Shown: piece by piece, positions 47,407 through 58,933 of the stretch
How the letters are laid out: each line of letters starts with the position of its first letter
Position numbering within the stretch: position 1 is the stretch's first letter
The notes under the pieces: generated by a model
Database searches by the model: none
What the model saw: the letters and a program-made list of their open reading frames with translations, nothing else
What the model was told of the DNA's origin: nothing
Origin: Lasioglossum baleicum
Taxonomy: Eukaryota > Arthropoda > Insecta > Hymenoptera > Halictidae
Assembly: GCF_051020765.1 (NCBI RefSeq)
Contig: NC_134930.1
Span: 868,001 to 932,000 of the forward strand
Direction of reading: 5' to 3'
DNA length: 64,000 nucleotides
Translations under genes and position numbers: made by a program

Positions 47407-48998
47407 TTGGCGGTTTTGGCGGTCAACATTTTGATCAAAGACACACATAACCTACGCAAATCACTTATACAAAAGTTTGAAAAATTAAATGAGGAAATTC
47501 AATTCTTATTACCACCAGATTTGTTTGAAACGTTTTGTAAGTTTAAAAATAAAAAATATACAAGAATTTTCAAGAGTCTAAAGAAAAAAGGCATTCAAAA
47601 ATTTAACATGTTACGACCCGGAGTCTGACTTTCGCGAAAACTATCGTTCCGCGACCCATTCCCCTTACTGGACGCTCTCAAATGCGATACAACCTTTTGT
47701 CCACGCGGCACGTTACGTCCGACGTCTGACTGGGAACCACAACCTTCGCGAACATGCGTATTCTACTTAACGCTTACAGTAGATTCGCCCCAAAGCGGCG
47801 GACGAGAACAGAGATAATTGAGACGGCGCGAATCTTCGCAGGGAAATATCTAGCAACTTATCGGACAGTTGAGTATAGCGATCGGTGAAGACAGGCAGGC
47901 TTCCTTTATGCGAACTGTTTCCGTTGCTCGCTGACGGCTGCAGTCGAATCAGGCTGGATCGTCGTAGGAAGGACGATGATCCTCACTCGTCCTGGGAAGA
48001 TCACGTCGTCGGTGATCCTCGGTTGACGGGAGATACCCCGCTGTTGTCCTCCGTCTCGCGTTCGTTGATGCGCACGAGCTTTCGTAATTGATAACGACGA
48101 ATGCGAATTGAATAGGAAAGTATCACCAGCGCGAGGATGTAGGGAGAAGAACTAAGCGAGACTCACTTATTAAATTAATAACTGGGAATATATTTGTAAC
48201 GTATGAAATGAAATTATAATGAACTAGAAGCGCGTGTTATAGCAGGACCGCTAAAAGGCGGATGAGAGCGAGGACTCGTCGGAGTCCGGACCGGGACATC
48301 CAGGAGGCGACGAGCCTCGCTGGAGTCTTGAACGATCGTGAGGTCGAATACATAGGTGTCTTATCTTCTACTGGATGTCTCGTTAGACATAACGCTATGG
48401 ATGTTATGAGAAGCGCGCGATTAATGATTACGGTGAATGCTACGTGATACTGCTACGGGGAATACATTAAGATATGATTATTATACAAGGGTTAAGATAA
48501 GAATGGGTATATGGTATGAGGTGAGAATCGGATCTGATGAACGGAGCGAAGTATGACTACTTATAACTAATCAATATTCTTAATAATTACGGTTACAATA
48601 TCCTACTCTTATTGGCTATGCTTATAACCTATGGCAACACGTCGGCAGACGTGACAAACAGATTGTTAGATATCAGGAACAATTTAGGTGGTATTGCTTT
48701 CAATGATGATAACAATAATCTTACAGATACAGATGATAAAAATTGGTTCAAGAATTTAACAAATGTTATTGTTCCAAAGAATGTTGAAAAAGTTTTGAAA
48801 TTGGGACCCAAATTTGCACTTGAAGTCCCAAGAAATTACATCTCATCTCCTAGATTCATTGCATCGTTGGAAACAGGTTTAATGAAAGTCACTAACATAG
48901 GTAACTTACAAACTTCAATTAGGATTAAAATGGTTAATAAAATGTTGAATTACACTACGCATTTAAGATTTGCAAACAATTCAATGTTATTTGAATGA
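47407..48998 (+). pseudogene. Penelope-like element, N-terminal part, split by a solo LTR
   Basis: The left part (47407-47608) reads LRKSLIQKFEKLNEEIQFLL. The right part (from 48657) contains NWFKNLTNVIVPKNVEKVL and LGPKFAL, the region that precedes the reverse transcriptase in Penelope-like elements. With the LTR and one AACA removed the frame runs straight on. The sequence stops after 48998, before any reverse transcriptase or GIY-YIG domain, so it is a 3'-truncated relic. Family assignment is from memory of conserved motifs. Confidence 0.6.
47609..48656 (+). mobile_element. Solo LTR, 1048 bp, TSD AACA
   Basis: It begins TGTTACGACCCGGAGTC and ends GCAGACGTGACA (TG...CA with short inverse ends), flanked by AACA at 47605-47608 and 48657-48660. 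A 4-bp duplication fits a Gypsy-type integrase. No internal coding region remains, as expected after LTR-LTR recombination. It is a different LTR family from the one at 12399. Confidence 0.85.
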
Positions 48999-49636
48999 TT
49001 TGAATTCAATAGATTCGAATGATATAATGCAATCACAATGTAATTCAAATACTGTGTATATAAAATACAATGTAATTCTATTACGTACTTCAATTACAAT
49101 GTATTTAAAATAGCACAACTCTGCTCGTGAGCCTCAGACGATTCCTCTCCATACTCCTAGGTCCTCCCCACCAAACTCATGTGGAGTGGAGGAGGAGGAG
49201 GCAGTGTCGCCAGGTCGCCAGCAATCAAACAGTGACTGAATGATCAGAAACAGACAGTAGCGCTCCTAGCTAAAAATGCCATGGAACTGATACTTGTACC
49301 AAAACCCTCCGTTTAGGGGTGTACTTCATACTTTTAAAACTGTGTGTTTGAACACGTATAGTTTAACATAATAAAGGGGCATCGTTAAGACAATCGTTGG
49401 CGGTATATCTCGTTTTATGGTTAAAACCGTTACAGAACTCTCTTTCGTACTGCGTGAAGAAATACACAGCAAAAATAATTTTCGTTATAATACTTACCAC
49501 AACGAATATGTTAGATTTTTATCAAACATATATCTTGTACATCGTAAAATTAGATTACTTGTCATTTATTATATAGGAAATAATGTGTAGCACGTAGAAA
49601 AATAAAAAAGAAAGTGCAAAAAATATTTTTAAAAAA
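48999..49636. other. Stretch without a recognised gene
   Basis: 49000-49125 is AT-rich and ends in CACAACTCTG, like a degraded CAGAGTTGGGC-family terminus. The remainder shows nothing recognisable. Confidence 0.4.
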
Positions 49637-49710
49637 TGCCGACACGGGACGAGAACCCCGACCAATCTCGTGGTAGACATTCGCTCAACCCGCTCGGCCA
49701 CCGACCGCTG
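49637..49710 (-). pseudogene. tRNA-like / SINE-head sequence
   Basis: On the minus strand it contains TGGCCGAGCGGGTTGAGC (A-box like) and, 32 bases on, GGGGTTCTCGTCCCG (B-box like with a mismatch at the invariant A), then GTCGGCA and a T run. The 5' side does not pair with GTCGGCA as an acceptor stem, so it is a tRNA-Ser/Leu-like relic or SINE head rather than a tRNA gene. Confidence 0.4.
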
Positions 49711-50186
49711 TGACAAGAGGTTTTCACTCATGGAATATAACGCACATGTCGCATTTCAATATCGATTATCTCGAAAACGGGTTCGCATTGGCGGCTAAAA
49801 CCAATTGGATAGTTCATGAGGGTGCGTAAGCTATGTCCACACACAAACTCGTTGCGATCCGGCGTTCTCGATACGCGAGGTCTCCTCGTTAGTGGAGGAC
49901 GTTGGAGTGTGTGCATGATGCTGGAATGGGATAGTGGAAGGGGAAATGGAGGAGGTTGATTTGGTCATCAACTGGCGACACTGGGAGGAGGTTGGGGACA
50001 TTAGGAGTGTATATAGGAGGCAAAGTACGGGAAGGGCAATATGAGATTGTTTATTGTGGGGGAACTGGTACACTGGTAGTGGGGGACTGGTACACAGATA
50101 GAGTGGGAGTCGTGAAGCGACAGCGGAAAAGAAATTGCCTGGGCCTGATGTACATCCTCGAATATCAATGTAAAGTGTGCAACTGT
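49711..50186. other. Stretch without a recognised gene
   Basis: The G-rich part 49920-50170 contains a frame ending RKRNCLGLMYI that reminds me of the 3' end of ant LINEs, but this is too weak to call. It ends with the target site GCAACTGT of the next element. Confidence 0.3.
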
Positions 50187-52089
50187 CAGAGTTGGGCGTT
50201 ATTCGAATGAAATTTCATTCGACTAACCAGCGAATAAAAATTGCGAATAAAAATTGATTCGAATATATAGTCCAGCGAATAAAAATTTATTCGAATAAAC
50301 CAGCGAGCGAATAAGGGTGCGTTTAGGGTGCGTTTATAGTTCGTTACCGCGAGCGGGAAATCGGGTCATAAATTTCGAGCAGGTCGACGGGCCCGCTGTG
50401 CCCCCCGCTGTGCGTGGCACAAAAAAAGGTCTCTACGGCTTCACGGTTCGTTTAGGTAAACTACCGATAGCTTTCCTTTAAGACGGTGGGATATCTTCGG
50501 ATTGTAATTGTAAGTAGCAAATAACTATTATAGAATCTTACGAGAAAAATTGGGTTTGCGAATTTTCGCTTTATGTCCGTATACGAGCAAACACACCATC
50601 TAAAAATTTCATACGGTACAAAGTAAGCAATTTGGACGAAATCTGTGTCAAAATGAAAGGACTTCCTCCTTATTTTTGCTATATTCTGCAAAGTTTCAGC
50701 TTTAATTTGAAAAGAAATTTCATCGCTCTATATCTCATTTCTAATAGAAAGTTCTTTGATTTTGGAACAGATTTCGTCCAAATTGCACACTGTGCGGCAG
50801 ACATGAGATGCGAAACACTCCAGTAACCACAAACAGCTGTTAGGTTTGAATTGTTTGTTATTTCGGGTCCATAAGATTGCTGAATATTCTTTATTGTTGT
50901 TGGAGTGTCGTACACTCTCAATTCTGATGTCAAATGTTTTCACTATGAACTCCCAAAAACCCATTTTCATTGATTTGTTAAATCAACATTTCATCAGAAA
51001 AGAAAGCCTAATACGCCAAGCAATTCTAATAACTAATCTGCCAAGCCGATTGGATCATGGAAAACCGGCGCTCAACGAATTGGAAATTTTTTTTTTTTAA
51101 TCTTTTTTTCTCTGTAAGAATCCATATATAGCATAATCAGTTGTTAATAGAAAAAACATCCGTGACCTTGAAAACTTGAAAAAATGACCTTGAAAAAATT
51201 TTTTTCCTCTGATGCTATATTCACCTCCTTATATACTACAACTTTTGTTTGAAGAGTTTTTTCATATATACATAACTGACAGAGATATAATAGAGTTTAT
51301 TTTAAACGTTCGTAAATAATCTTGTAGAAGAAAGATGAACCAAAGTACCCAGGTGTTTAAGATACATTTTAAATTTTATCTGAAATATATAATAGTTGTA
51401 TTTCTGATAATACTACAGTCTCTTAAATAGTTAATTCGTATATTTTTTAGAATTTTAGTTTTGAATGCCTTCCAAGTATAACTGTTCCGTCGTAAAGAAC
51501 CGTAGTCCTTCAGAAAGTTCGTATATCCTTTGTAAAGTATAGCAGCACGGAGGTTTGAATTTCGCACCACTTTATGACACGTTCGTGTTCAAACGTAAAG
51601 AATTGTATTCATTCGCAAAGAACCGTTGCACCGTGATCCTCCGTCAAGCCTTTATTTTATGACTAGCTCGCGACTATAAGGACCTTTTCGAAGATTAAGC
51701 AAACTAGCTATTTGGTTACCATCCTAGATGTGGCCCAAACATTTTCTCAACAGTTGTCACAATTCTGGGGGGTACCCTGGAAAAAATTCTTTGGTCAAAA
51801 AATAAGGTCCACCCTAGTGTCGACGTCGGGTTCCTACTTCAAAAGCGGCCCGCCGCCGGCTGCGCTTATTCTCGGCTTTTATTCTTATTCGCTGTCGTCA
51901 TTTTGAATAACGAATAACGAATAAAAGTCCCGAGATTTATTCGTAACTAACGAATAACGAATAAAAGTCCCGAGATTTATTCGTAACTAACGAATAACGA
52001 ATAAATCGTTATTCGTCATTCTCGAATAAATCCTGGGATTTATTCGTTATTCTTTATTCGTTATTCGAAATAAAATTTGCCCAACTCTG
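50187..52089. mobile_element. hAT-type TIR element (CAGAGTTGGGC ends), 1903 bp
   Basis: CAGAGTTGGGC and GCCCAACTCTG form the ends. The flanking 8-mers GCAACTGT (50179-50186) and GCAACTGC (52090-52097) differ at one base. Both ends carry arrays of TTATTCGAATAAA-type motifs, and 51910-52010 has a tandem repeat ending in GTCCCGAGATTTATTCG. The interior has no transposase; short frames at 50600-51570 are not recognised. It lies about 230 bp upstream of receptor exon 2. Confidence 0.82.
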
Positions 52090-52317
52090 GCAACTGCCGA
52101 TGTGTATAATAATCTTTTCACATGAAAATAATACGTATTGATGACATACCGTCAATATAATCATTTCGGCAATCAACTCTCCAAACACAATACTTTATTG
52201 CGAAGCAATTGTTTAATTTGTTTTTGTCCGAAGAATGAGATCGTCTATGTTGTTTGGTAACAAATATTCTACCCACAAAGGCTTCCTGTTTTTAAAAATA
52301 AATGAAATATTTTTCAG

Positions 52318-52437
52318 ATATCCACGATGGTAAACTCGGAAATGAGGCTGAGTGACATAATTGTGCAGGTTTCGTTCTGTCTTACGTTATTAATACAAGC
52401 TTCACGATACTTTACGTCTCTCTTAACATTGTCATCG
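52318..52437 (+). CDS. Odorant receptor, exon 2 (40 codons)
   Basis: It opens after TTTTTCAG, phase 0, and closes at TCG with a GTGAGT donor, phase 0. The translation starts ISTMVNSEMRLSD and forms a hydrophobic segment (IIVQVSFCLTLLIQASRYF), as expected for the second membrane helix of an ant-type receptor. It follows exon 1 (ending MVIQ) naturally in sequence and phase. I infer the same gene; RNA evidence would be needed to prove it. Confidence 0.68.
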
Positions 52438-52561
52438 GTGAGTTCAAGAATACGCCGTTCTTGGTACAACCGTATTTTGAATGAAGGAACGTTAATTACG
52501 TATATATCCACTAAACATAATATCTATAATTTTATTATTTTGTTTTTGCACGTGGTTTCAG

Positions 52562-52679
52562 ATAAAATACATATTTGAGAATATGCAGAGAGATTATGCT
52601 ACGGTGAAGGACTCCGTCGAAGTCGAGCTGTTATTGAAAGATTCGATAATAGCGAAGCGAATTGTGACGTCATATTTCG
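52562..52679 (+). CDS. Odorant receptor, exon 3
   Basis: It follows an acceptor GTTTCAG 124 bp after exon 2. The translation IKYIFENMQRDYATVKD, then VELLLKDSIIAKRIVTSYF, is the intracellular loop and following helix start that is well conserved in hymenopteran receptors. It ends in phase 1 at a GTAATG donor. Four or so further exons of a normal ~400-aa receptor are not found before 64000; mobile elements follow directly, so the gene is either still longer or truncated. Confidence 0.7.
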
Positions 52680-52984
52680 GTAATGACATTCTACAGACAG
52701 TTTATTTTTGTTGCTATCCATCGCATCGTGCATTGCGAGTCATTTCACGCCGTTCCGATAACCAGATAAAAAAATTTTTGGTAATTATTCGGAAAGTACC
52801 ACTGTTCTCCGATTTTGATGAAATTCAAATATGTTATGCAGCAACACATTTTGAACAACTTTTTCAATGTAGGAAGGGTCGCTTTTCGTTTTTGAGATAT
52901 TCACATTTTCGTATGTGTGATCGCCCTCCGCCCCTCCCCAACCTAATCACAACTCATTCTGTTCGGGGGGTTCCGTTTCCAGGG
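52680..52984. repeat. Dispersed repeat after receptor exon 3
   Basis: It contains the block CCTAATCACAACTCATTCTG and a TTTTCGTATG... segment shared with 36700-36790 and, loosely, 26190-26240. No gene; the reading through from exon 3 is intronic. Confidence 0.4.
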
Positions 52985-54552
52985 GCATGGTGAGAAGGTG
53001 TCTGTTTTCGAGTGTAAGAGAAAGATGTGATGTTAACAAGAGAAAGGCAGGGAGGAAGAGCAGGAAAGTGGCGCAGGAAGAAGAACAAGTACCGAGAAGA
53101 GGTTGGAAATAAGAATATGAAAAAAATAAGTGGGAAATGAAGAAGGAGAGAAAGATAAGTGAGCAGAAAGTGAGGTTAGGAGTACAGTGAGAAAAAGGAG
53201 GTAGAGGAGAGCAGAGGCAGAAGTGATGTAGGGATTAATGGCGCTCGTATCGCCATTCCCCTAGATCGCGCCTAGGGAGATCACCGATATGGAATTGGCA
53301 GTCCTACTCCTAACCGTCTCTCGTAGCGACCGTTCCGCTAGGCATCCCTAGCAGTTCAAAATAGTCAGTCCTATTGTTCAGACGTATTGAACACCGATAT
53401 CCAGTCGTACTGTGTTTCGAGGCTTACCTCTTTTCGTAATATATTCTCCGTCGTACGGTTACGACGGACGTCATTATCGTTCTGAATAAAGTAAATTAAA
53501 TGGTTCTCGTTGAACTACAAATTCTGCAGTGAATTTCATCTTGAAGTCCTAACCACGTGTTTCAAGTAATACGTAGAGTAGGCTATGTTCTTCGGTACCT
53601 TCCCCGAAGCTTCTAATTCTCTCCGAGAGTATACATCTACACACATCCTACAGTGACGGTGAAGAGAGCGACATCGTGCGGGAAAAGAACTAAGGCCAGA
53701 AGACAGAAGACGGGAAGGCAGATAAAGAAGGAAAATAAATAGGAAAACAAAACGAAATGAACACAGAGGATAGGAAAGAACAGGAAAGAAAAGGAACGAC
53801 AGTGAAAAAGGATGGTGAGGGCAGGCAAGATAAGAGTGGGACGGAGGAAGACGGAGGAAGGAGTGAATTAAGAGAAATCAGAGAGTGGTTAAGGGAACAG
53901 ACGAACCAGGCATGATGGAGGGACCTCAACATGAGGGAAAGAAAAAAAAGGAAGGAGAAGAAAAGGAAGGAAAGGAAAGAGAAAGCATAAGGGAGGTAAA
54001 GAAGATAGAAGAACAAGAAAGAGAAAGAAGTGATAGAGTACAGAAAACGGAAAGCATAGTGCTACGGATAGAGAAAAAAGGAAAAGTGAGAGAGAGCGAG
54101 GGAAGAGAAGAAAAGGAAGAGGAAGTAATTAAAGGAAGCCAAAGGATAGAAAGAAAGCCGGAAAAAAATAAAGAAGACAAGCAAGAAAGGACTTGGATGG
54201 AGGAAATCAGAGAGATGATAAGGGAAGAAATTAAGGAGGGAATAAGAGAGACGTGGAGACAAGGATGGAAAGAGATAAAGGTAGTAATGAATGATATGAA
54301 AGAAATGAGAGAAGAGTGGGAAAAGGAAAGGGAAAAGGACAGAAAATCGCTGAGGGAAATAGAAGAGAGAATAAAGAAGATAGAGATGAGAGGGAAAATA
54401 GAGGAGAAAATAGAAGAAAGGCTAGAAGAGATAGAGAATAAGAGAGGAAAAGAACATGGGGAAAGGAAAAGTGAAGAAGTGGAAAGTAGGCTGAAAGTGT
54501 TGCAGATGAAGTGGGAAAGAAAGGAAAGGGAGATAAGGAAAAGGAATATAAT
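52985..54552 (+). pseudogene. LINE-type ORF1 fragment, cut by a Copia insertion
   Basis: From 53885 the frame encodes a highly charged Glu/Lys/Arg-rich coiled-coil protein (EEIREMIREEIKEGIRETW and on) and breaks off at RKRNII, where the Copia LTR starts (54553). Long charged coiled coils before an RKRNI(I/V) motif are typical of ORF1 proteins in ant LINEs, as I recall them. The purine-rich leader 52985-53884 is interrupted by a solo LTR. No reverse transcriptase follows on the far side. Confidence 0.5.
53227..53652 (+). mobile_element. Solo LTR, 426 bp, TSD GTGA
   Basis: It begins TGTAGGGATTAATGG and ends ACACATCCTACA, flanked by GTGA (53223-53226 and 53653-53656). An AATAAA signal lies at 53484-53489. 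The surrounding DNA is purine-rich LINE leader on both sides, which makes the boundaries obvious. A 4-bp duplication suggests a Gypsy-type integrase. Confidence 0.8.
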
Positions 54553-54785
54553 TGATGAATTATTGGAAGCGTTTTAGGTTTTACTTTATAACTATTTATT
54601 GAATAAATCACTTGTATAAGTCGTATTGCTTTCGGAATGTTATGACCTTGTCTCAATGCGTACTAAATTGCTACTGACTAGTGAAACATGAGGTAGGTGT
54701 TTACAAAGGTCTAACTGTACAGATATTATCGTTTACATGACACAGATGTCGTTGATTACAATTTTAGCAGTTACCTTCCTTAACA
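54553..54785 (-). repeat. 3' LTR of the Copia element
   Basis: On the minus strand it begins TGTTAAGGAAGG (ending at 54785) right after the polypurine tract AAGAGGAAG, and ends AATTCATCA at 54553. Its terminal 37 bp recur at 58897-58933, next to the primer-binding site. Confidence 0.8.
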
Positions 54786-54792
54786 CTTCCTC

Positions 54793-57700
54793 TTAACTGT
54801 TAAAATTATTTAACAAGTTACTTCTTAGTTGTTTGAATTTTTCAGCACATAGAGGTTTGGTTAGTATATCTGCTATTTGTTGATCTGACGGTCAATATTC
54901 TATTTCTAGCAAACCTTCTGTATATTTTTCACTTATAAAATGAAACCTAACGTCTATATGCTTACTTCTACGATGTACTATTCCATTTTTAATTAAACTC
55001 ATCGCGCTTTGGTTATCTATTAACAGTTTTGCCTTCATTTTCTTATTTGTTAGACATTCTAGAATATTCTTCAAATACAATAATTCTTTGCAACATTCCG
55101 TTGCTGCTATGTATTCGGCTTCAGTTGTAGAGAGTGAAACTATGGGTTGTTTACGTGAACACCAGCTGATCGGTCCTCCACCATACATTATTGTATAGCC
55201 GGTGGTGCTCTTTCGTGTAGTTATGTCTCCTGCAAAATCTGAGTCGCAGTATCCAATGATTTCATCATCTCGTACAGTATCGTTCCAGGTATAATTTACT
55301 CCTAGATTTTTAGTACCCTGTAAGTATCTTAGAATTCGTTTTGCGTTAGTTATATCTTGATCTGTAGGTTTTTCCATAGATCTACTGACAAAGTTTACTG
55401 CAAATGATATATGAGGACGTGTTTTTGTTGTCAAATATTGCAAACTGCCTATTAATTCTCTATAAGGAAATTTCTTATCTAATTGTACGTCTAAGTTATT
55501 AGTATTTACTTCCTGACTTATAATTGGTGTAGCAACTGCTTTTGAATTTTCCATGTTATAATTTTCTAATAGTTGCTCAATATAGTTAGTTTGATTTAAC
55601 TCTACTTTGTTTCGATCCTTCTTTATATTTATTCCTAGAAAACTCTCAAAACAATCATACATTTTTACTTTAAATTCTTTACATAATTGTTGTAAAATAT
55701 ATTTCATTACTTTTGTGTCATTACTTACTAACATACCGTCGTCTACATATATTGCCAATATTGTGAAGTCTTTCTCTGATTTGTAAATGCATTGTTCTGA
55801 TGGAATTGGTTCAAAGCCATTCTGTGTTAGAAATGTCTTAAATCGCTGATTCCAGTTTGCTGGCGCTTGTTTAAGACCATAAAGTGCCTTTAGCAATTTA
55901 CATACTTTACCCTTTCTTTCGAATCCTTCCGGTGGCTTTATAAACAATTCCTCATTCAGATGTCCGTAGAGAAATGCCGTTTTTATATCAAATTTTACTA
56001 TTTGATAGTCCTTTTGTGCGGATAGAGCTACCATTAGTCTAAACGCGCTTGAATTCAATACCGGACTATAGGTTTCTTCGTAATCTACTCCTTTTTCTTA
56101 TTCGCATCCTCTGACGACTAGGCGAGCTTTGTATCTTCCGTCATCTTTTATCATAAAGACCCATCTTGTACTTAGGATTTTTTTGTTTCTTGCTTCAATT
56201 TCGTCTTTTAAGATCCATGTTTCATTTTCTTCTAATGAATCCTTTTCTTCTTGTATTGCTTCATTCCATTTTTGTGAATCTTCTCCACTAAGAGCTTCTT
56301 TATATGTTAAATGAACATAGTAGTTTCTGTATTTATTTGGAATTTTTATGCTTCGTGTACTTCTTCTTGGAGTTTCTTCAGTACTTTTTTGTATGTCTTC
56401 CTCTGTTTCTTGTAATTCTTTTGTTTCTTTTTTATTTTTCAAATCTTTTTTTTCTTCTCTGTTTTCCAACTCTTTTGTTTCTTTTGTATTTTCCAACTCT
56501 TTTGTTTCTTTTGTATTTTCCAACTCTTTTGTTTCTTTTGTATTTTCCAACTCTTTTGTTTCTTCTGTATTTTGTTCTTCATTTTCTTCAATTGATATGA
56601 TTGGCAGTTTCACCACATTTATCTCTTCATTTCCGTTTTTCTTTGTATTGCGAAATATTACATCTCTGGCATTTATTATTTTCCTTCTTTGTTTGTCCCA
56701 CAGCCGATAGACACAGGTTGAATAGCCAACGAATGTGTACTTTTTGCTTCTTTCATCTAATTTCTTCGTTTGTTTTAGTTCCTTTGCATAAGCATCACAT
56801 CCGAACACTTGCAGATTTGTAAGATCTGGTATTTTTTTCAACCAATTTTCTGCTGGGGTTTTGTTACTTGTTTCAGTACGGCTTCTGTTTAGTAAGTACA
56901 CTGCAGCGCGTACTGCTTCACCCCACATATTTTTATTTAGACCGGAATCTATTAATAGTGCTCTTGATTTATCCAAAATTGTTCGATTTAGTCTTTCCGC
57001 CTTTCCATTTAATTGAAGAGTATAGGGAATTGTGAAATCCAAGACAATTCCTTTTTCCTGACACCAGTTCTGTAGCTCTTTGTTTGCGTACTCTCTTCCA
57101 TTGTCGCATCTTAATTTAGACACTTTCAAGTTCCACATTGTTTCACACTGCTTTATGTACATTTTTACTGTTTCTGGTACTTCGTGTTTGGCTTTTATTG
57201 GAAAGACTGCTGCAAAATGTGTGTAATCATCGAGAAAGGTTATGAAGTACTTCATTTCATCCCATGTATTTGGTTCTATTGGACCACACACGTCCGTGTG
57301 AATTATTTGTAATGGACATGTTGCTTTTGTTCGTTCTCCCATTAACGCTTTTCGCGTTTGTTTCGCTTTTACGCAAACTCCGCAGATTTCTGTAATATTA
57401 AGGTTTTTAGCTGATAAGTTCATACCTTTACTCAGACTAATTAATTTCTTCATATTTGTGAATCCTAAATGTCCTAGCTTTCGATGCCATTTTTTTGCTT
57501 CTTGATTGCAGGTTAGGAGCGCTTCCTTCTCGTTTGTTTTGTTTGTTTGTATTACGTACAGTCCTTGATCGTTCTGCGTACCTTCCAGAATCTTCTTCTC
57601 GTTCTTCAATATTTCAACCTTGTTTTTAGTAAATTTTACTTCGCCATTGTTTTGTGTGATGGCGCTTACTGATAAAAGATTTCTTGTTAATTTTGGAACT

Positions 57701-58672
57701 AACATAACCTCTTTCAGTGTACAGTTTTCCATTTCAACCTCTCCAAGTGCTTCGCTTTCCATTGTTTCGTATTTCTTCGCTGTTCCTATTTCAACATTTA
57801 TTGGTTTTACTTCACTTAGGAAACTAATATCGTTTACCATGTGATTTGAGGCGCCCGAATCAATAACCCATTCACCGTTGGAACCAGTAGTACTTGTAAA
57901 GAAACATACCTTGTCTGTCCTATTTCTATCACTTACGGTGTTTCGGGTTTTTCTGAAGAAACAGTCTTCTTCTGCGTGATTCCTTTTCTTACAGATGCCA
58001 CATTTTTGCATGTCTCTTTGTGACAGATTTTTACAATTTCTTGAGATATGACCATTACGTCCACAGTTGAAACAGCGTTGCTCCGTCGATCCAGTTCTGC
58101 AGTTCCGTGATATGATTTGTTCCGTTGCATTTGTAGCATTTTTTTACTACCGATTTGAAAGCGACTTGGTCTTCTTGAACATCCTGTACATTTAACCTAG
58201 ATTCTTCTGTTAAGAGTCTTGCTGTTAAATTGGTTAACGTCTTTTGTTCATTTGATGTCGATTCCCACGCACTTACAAAATGTTTGTACTGTGCAGGTAA
58301 CGTGGCTATAATTTTAGTGATTAACATTGTATCATTTACTGGCTGATTTAGTACATTTAGTTTGTATGCAAGATTTTCTAATTTACTAATGTGAGTAGCT
58401 ACATCAGTTTCCTTTTTGAAAGTATAATTGAAAAATTGCTGTAATAGAGAGCATTTCTGTTGTTCAGTGTCTCTTTCATATATTGCGACTAATTTATCGA
58501 ACATTTCTTTTGAGGACTTACATATTAGTAGATGTGAAAGCGGCTTTTTGTCCACGGATGTGATTATCAGTTTTTGCGCCTTTGCGTCCTTTAACGTCCA
58601 TTCTATTCGGTCTTTGTCCGTTGTCTTTTCTGAAATTTTCATTTCTCCTTTCACCACCTCATAGACCCCCAT
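54793..58672 (-). pseudogene. Copia gag-pol, nearly intact, with one frameshift and two stops
   Basis: From ATG 58672: Gag (UBN2-like region, about residues 1-170), first zinc knuckle with a 1-bp deletion near 58107 that shifts the frame, second knuckle and CxxCxKRNH motif, protease DSGAS (about 57860), pre-integrase WHRKLGHLG, integrase with HTDVCGP, CDNGRE and GKAERLNR (all three acidic residues present), a 24-bp repeat coding TKELENTKE (about 56460-56570), then an in-frame TAA at about 56098. The reverse transcriptase follows with YVDD (near 55745) and RNase H, a TGA at 54892-54894, and the natural TAA at 54793. Only three lesions separate it from an open frame, so it died recently. Confidence 0.85.
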
Positions 58673-58933
58673 GGATTTGAGAATTATAGTTGCTTGAAAC
58701 TTCCATATTTAAAAGTTTGTCTCGTCTATGAGTTTTTCAATTTGTATCAGTTCTTCAAGCTGTCTTACAGCCATTTTGTTCTGTATCTGAAACCACGTTT
58801 TTACTTCGTACGGAATCCGTTCAATCTTCCCGTTTCACTTATTGTTTTTGTTTTTACTTTTACTTTGTTTATTTTTAATCATCTGGGCCCATAACCTGAT
58901 GAATTATTGGAAGCGTTTTAGGTGTTACTTTAT

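Larger units (their letters stand above)
54553..58933 (-). mobile_element. Copia (Ty1-type) LTR retrotransposon, 5' LTR truncated
   Basis: The order on the minus strand is a 37-bp remnant of the 5' LTR (58897-58933), primer-binding site GGTTATGGGCCCAG (58884-58896), gag, protease, integrase, reverse transcriptase/RNase H, polypurine tract and full 3' LTR. The integrase-before-RT order defines Copia. The 5' break lies within the LTR, so no right-hand target duplication can be seen. Confidence 0.88.

Noticed and set aside
49637..49710. Functional tRNA gene
   Set aside because: The acceptor strands do not pair and the B-box has lost its invariant A.
53637..54656. Leu/Ser/Phe-rich minus-strand frames
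   Set aside because: Antisense of the purine-rich LINE ORF1; no membrane protein family fits.
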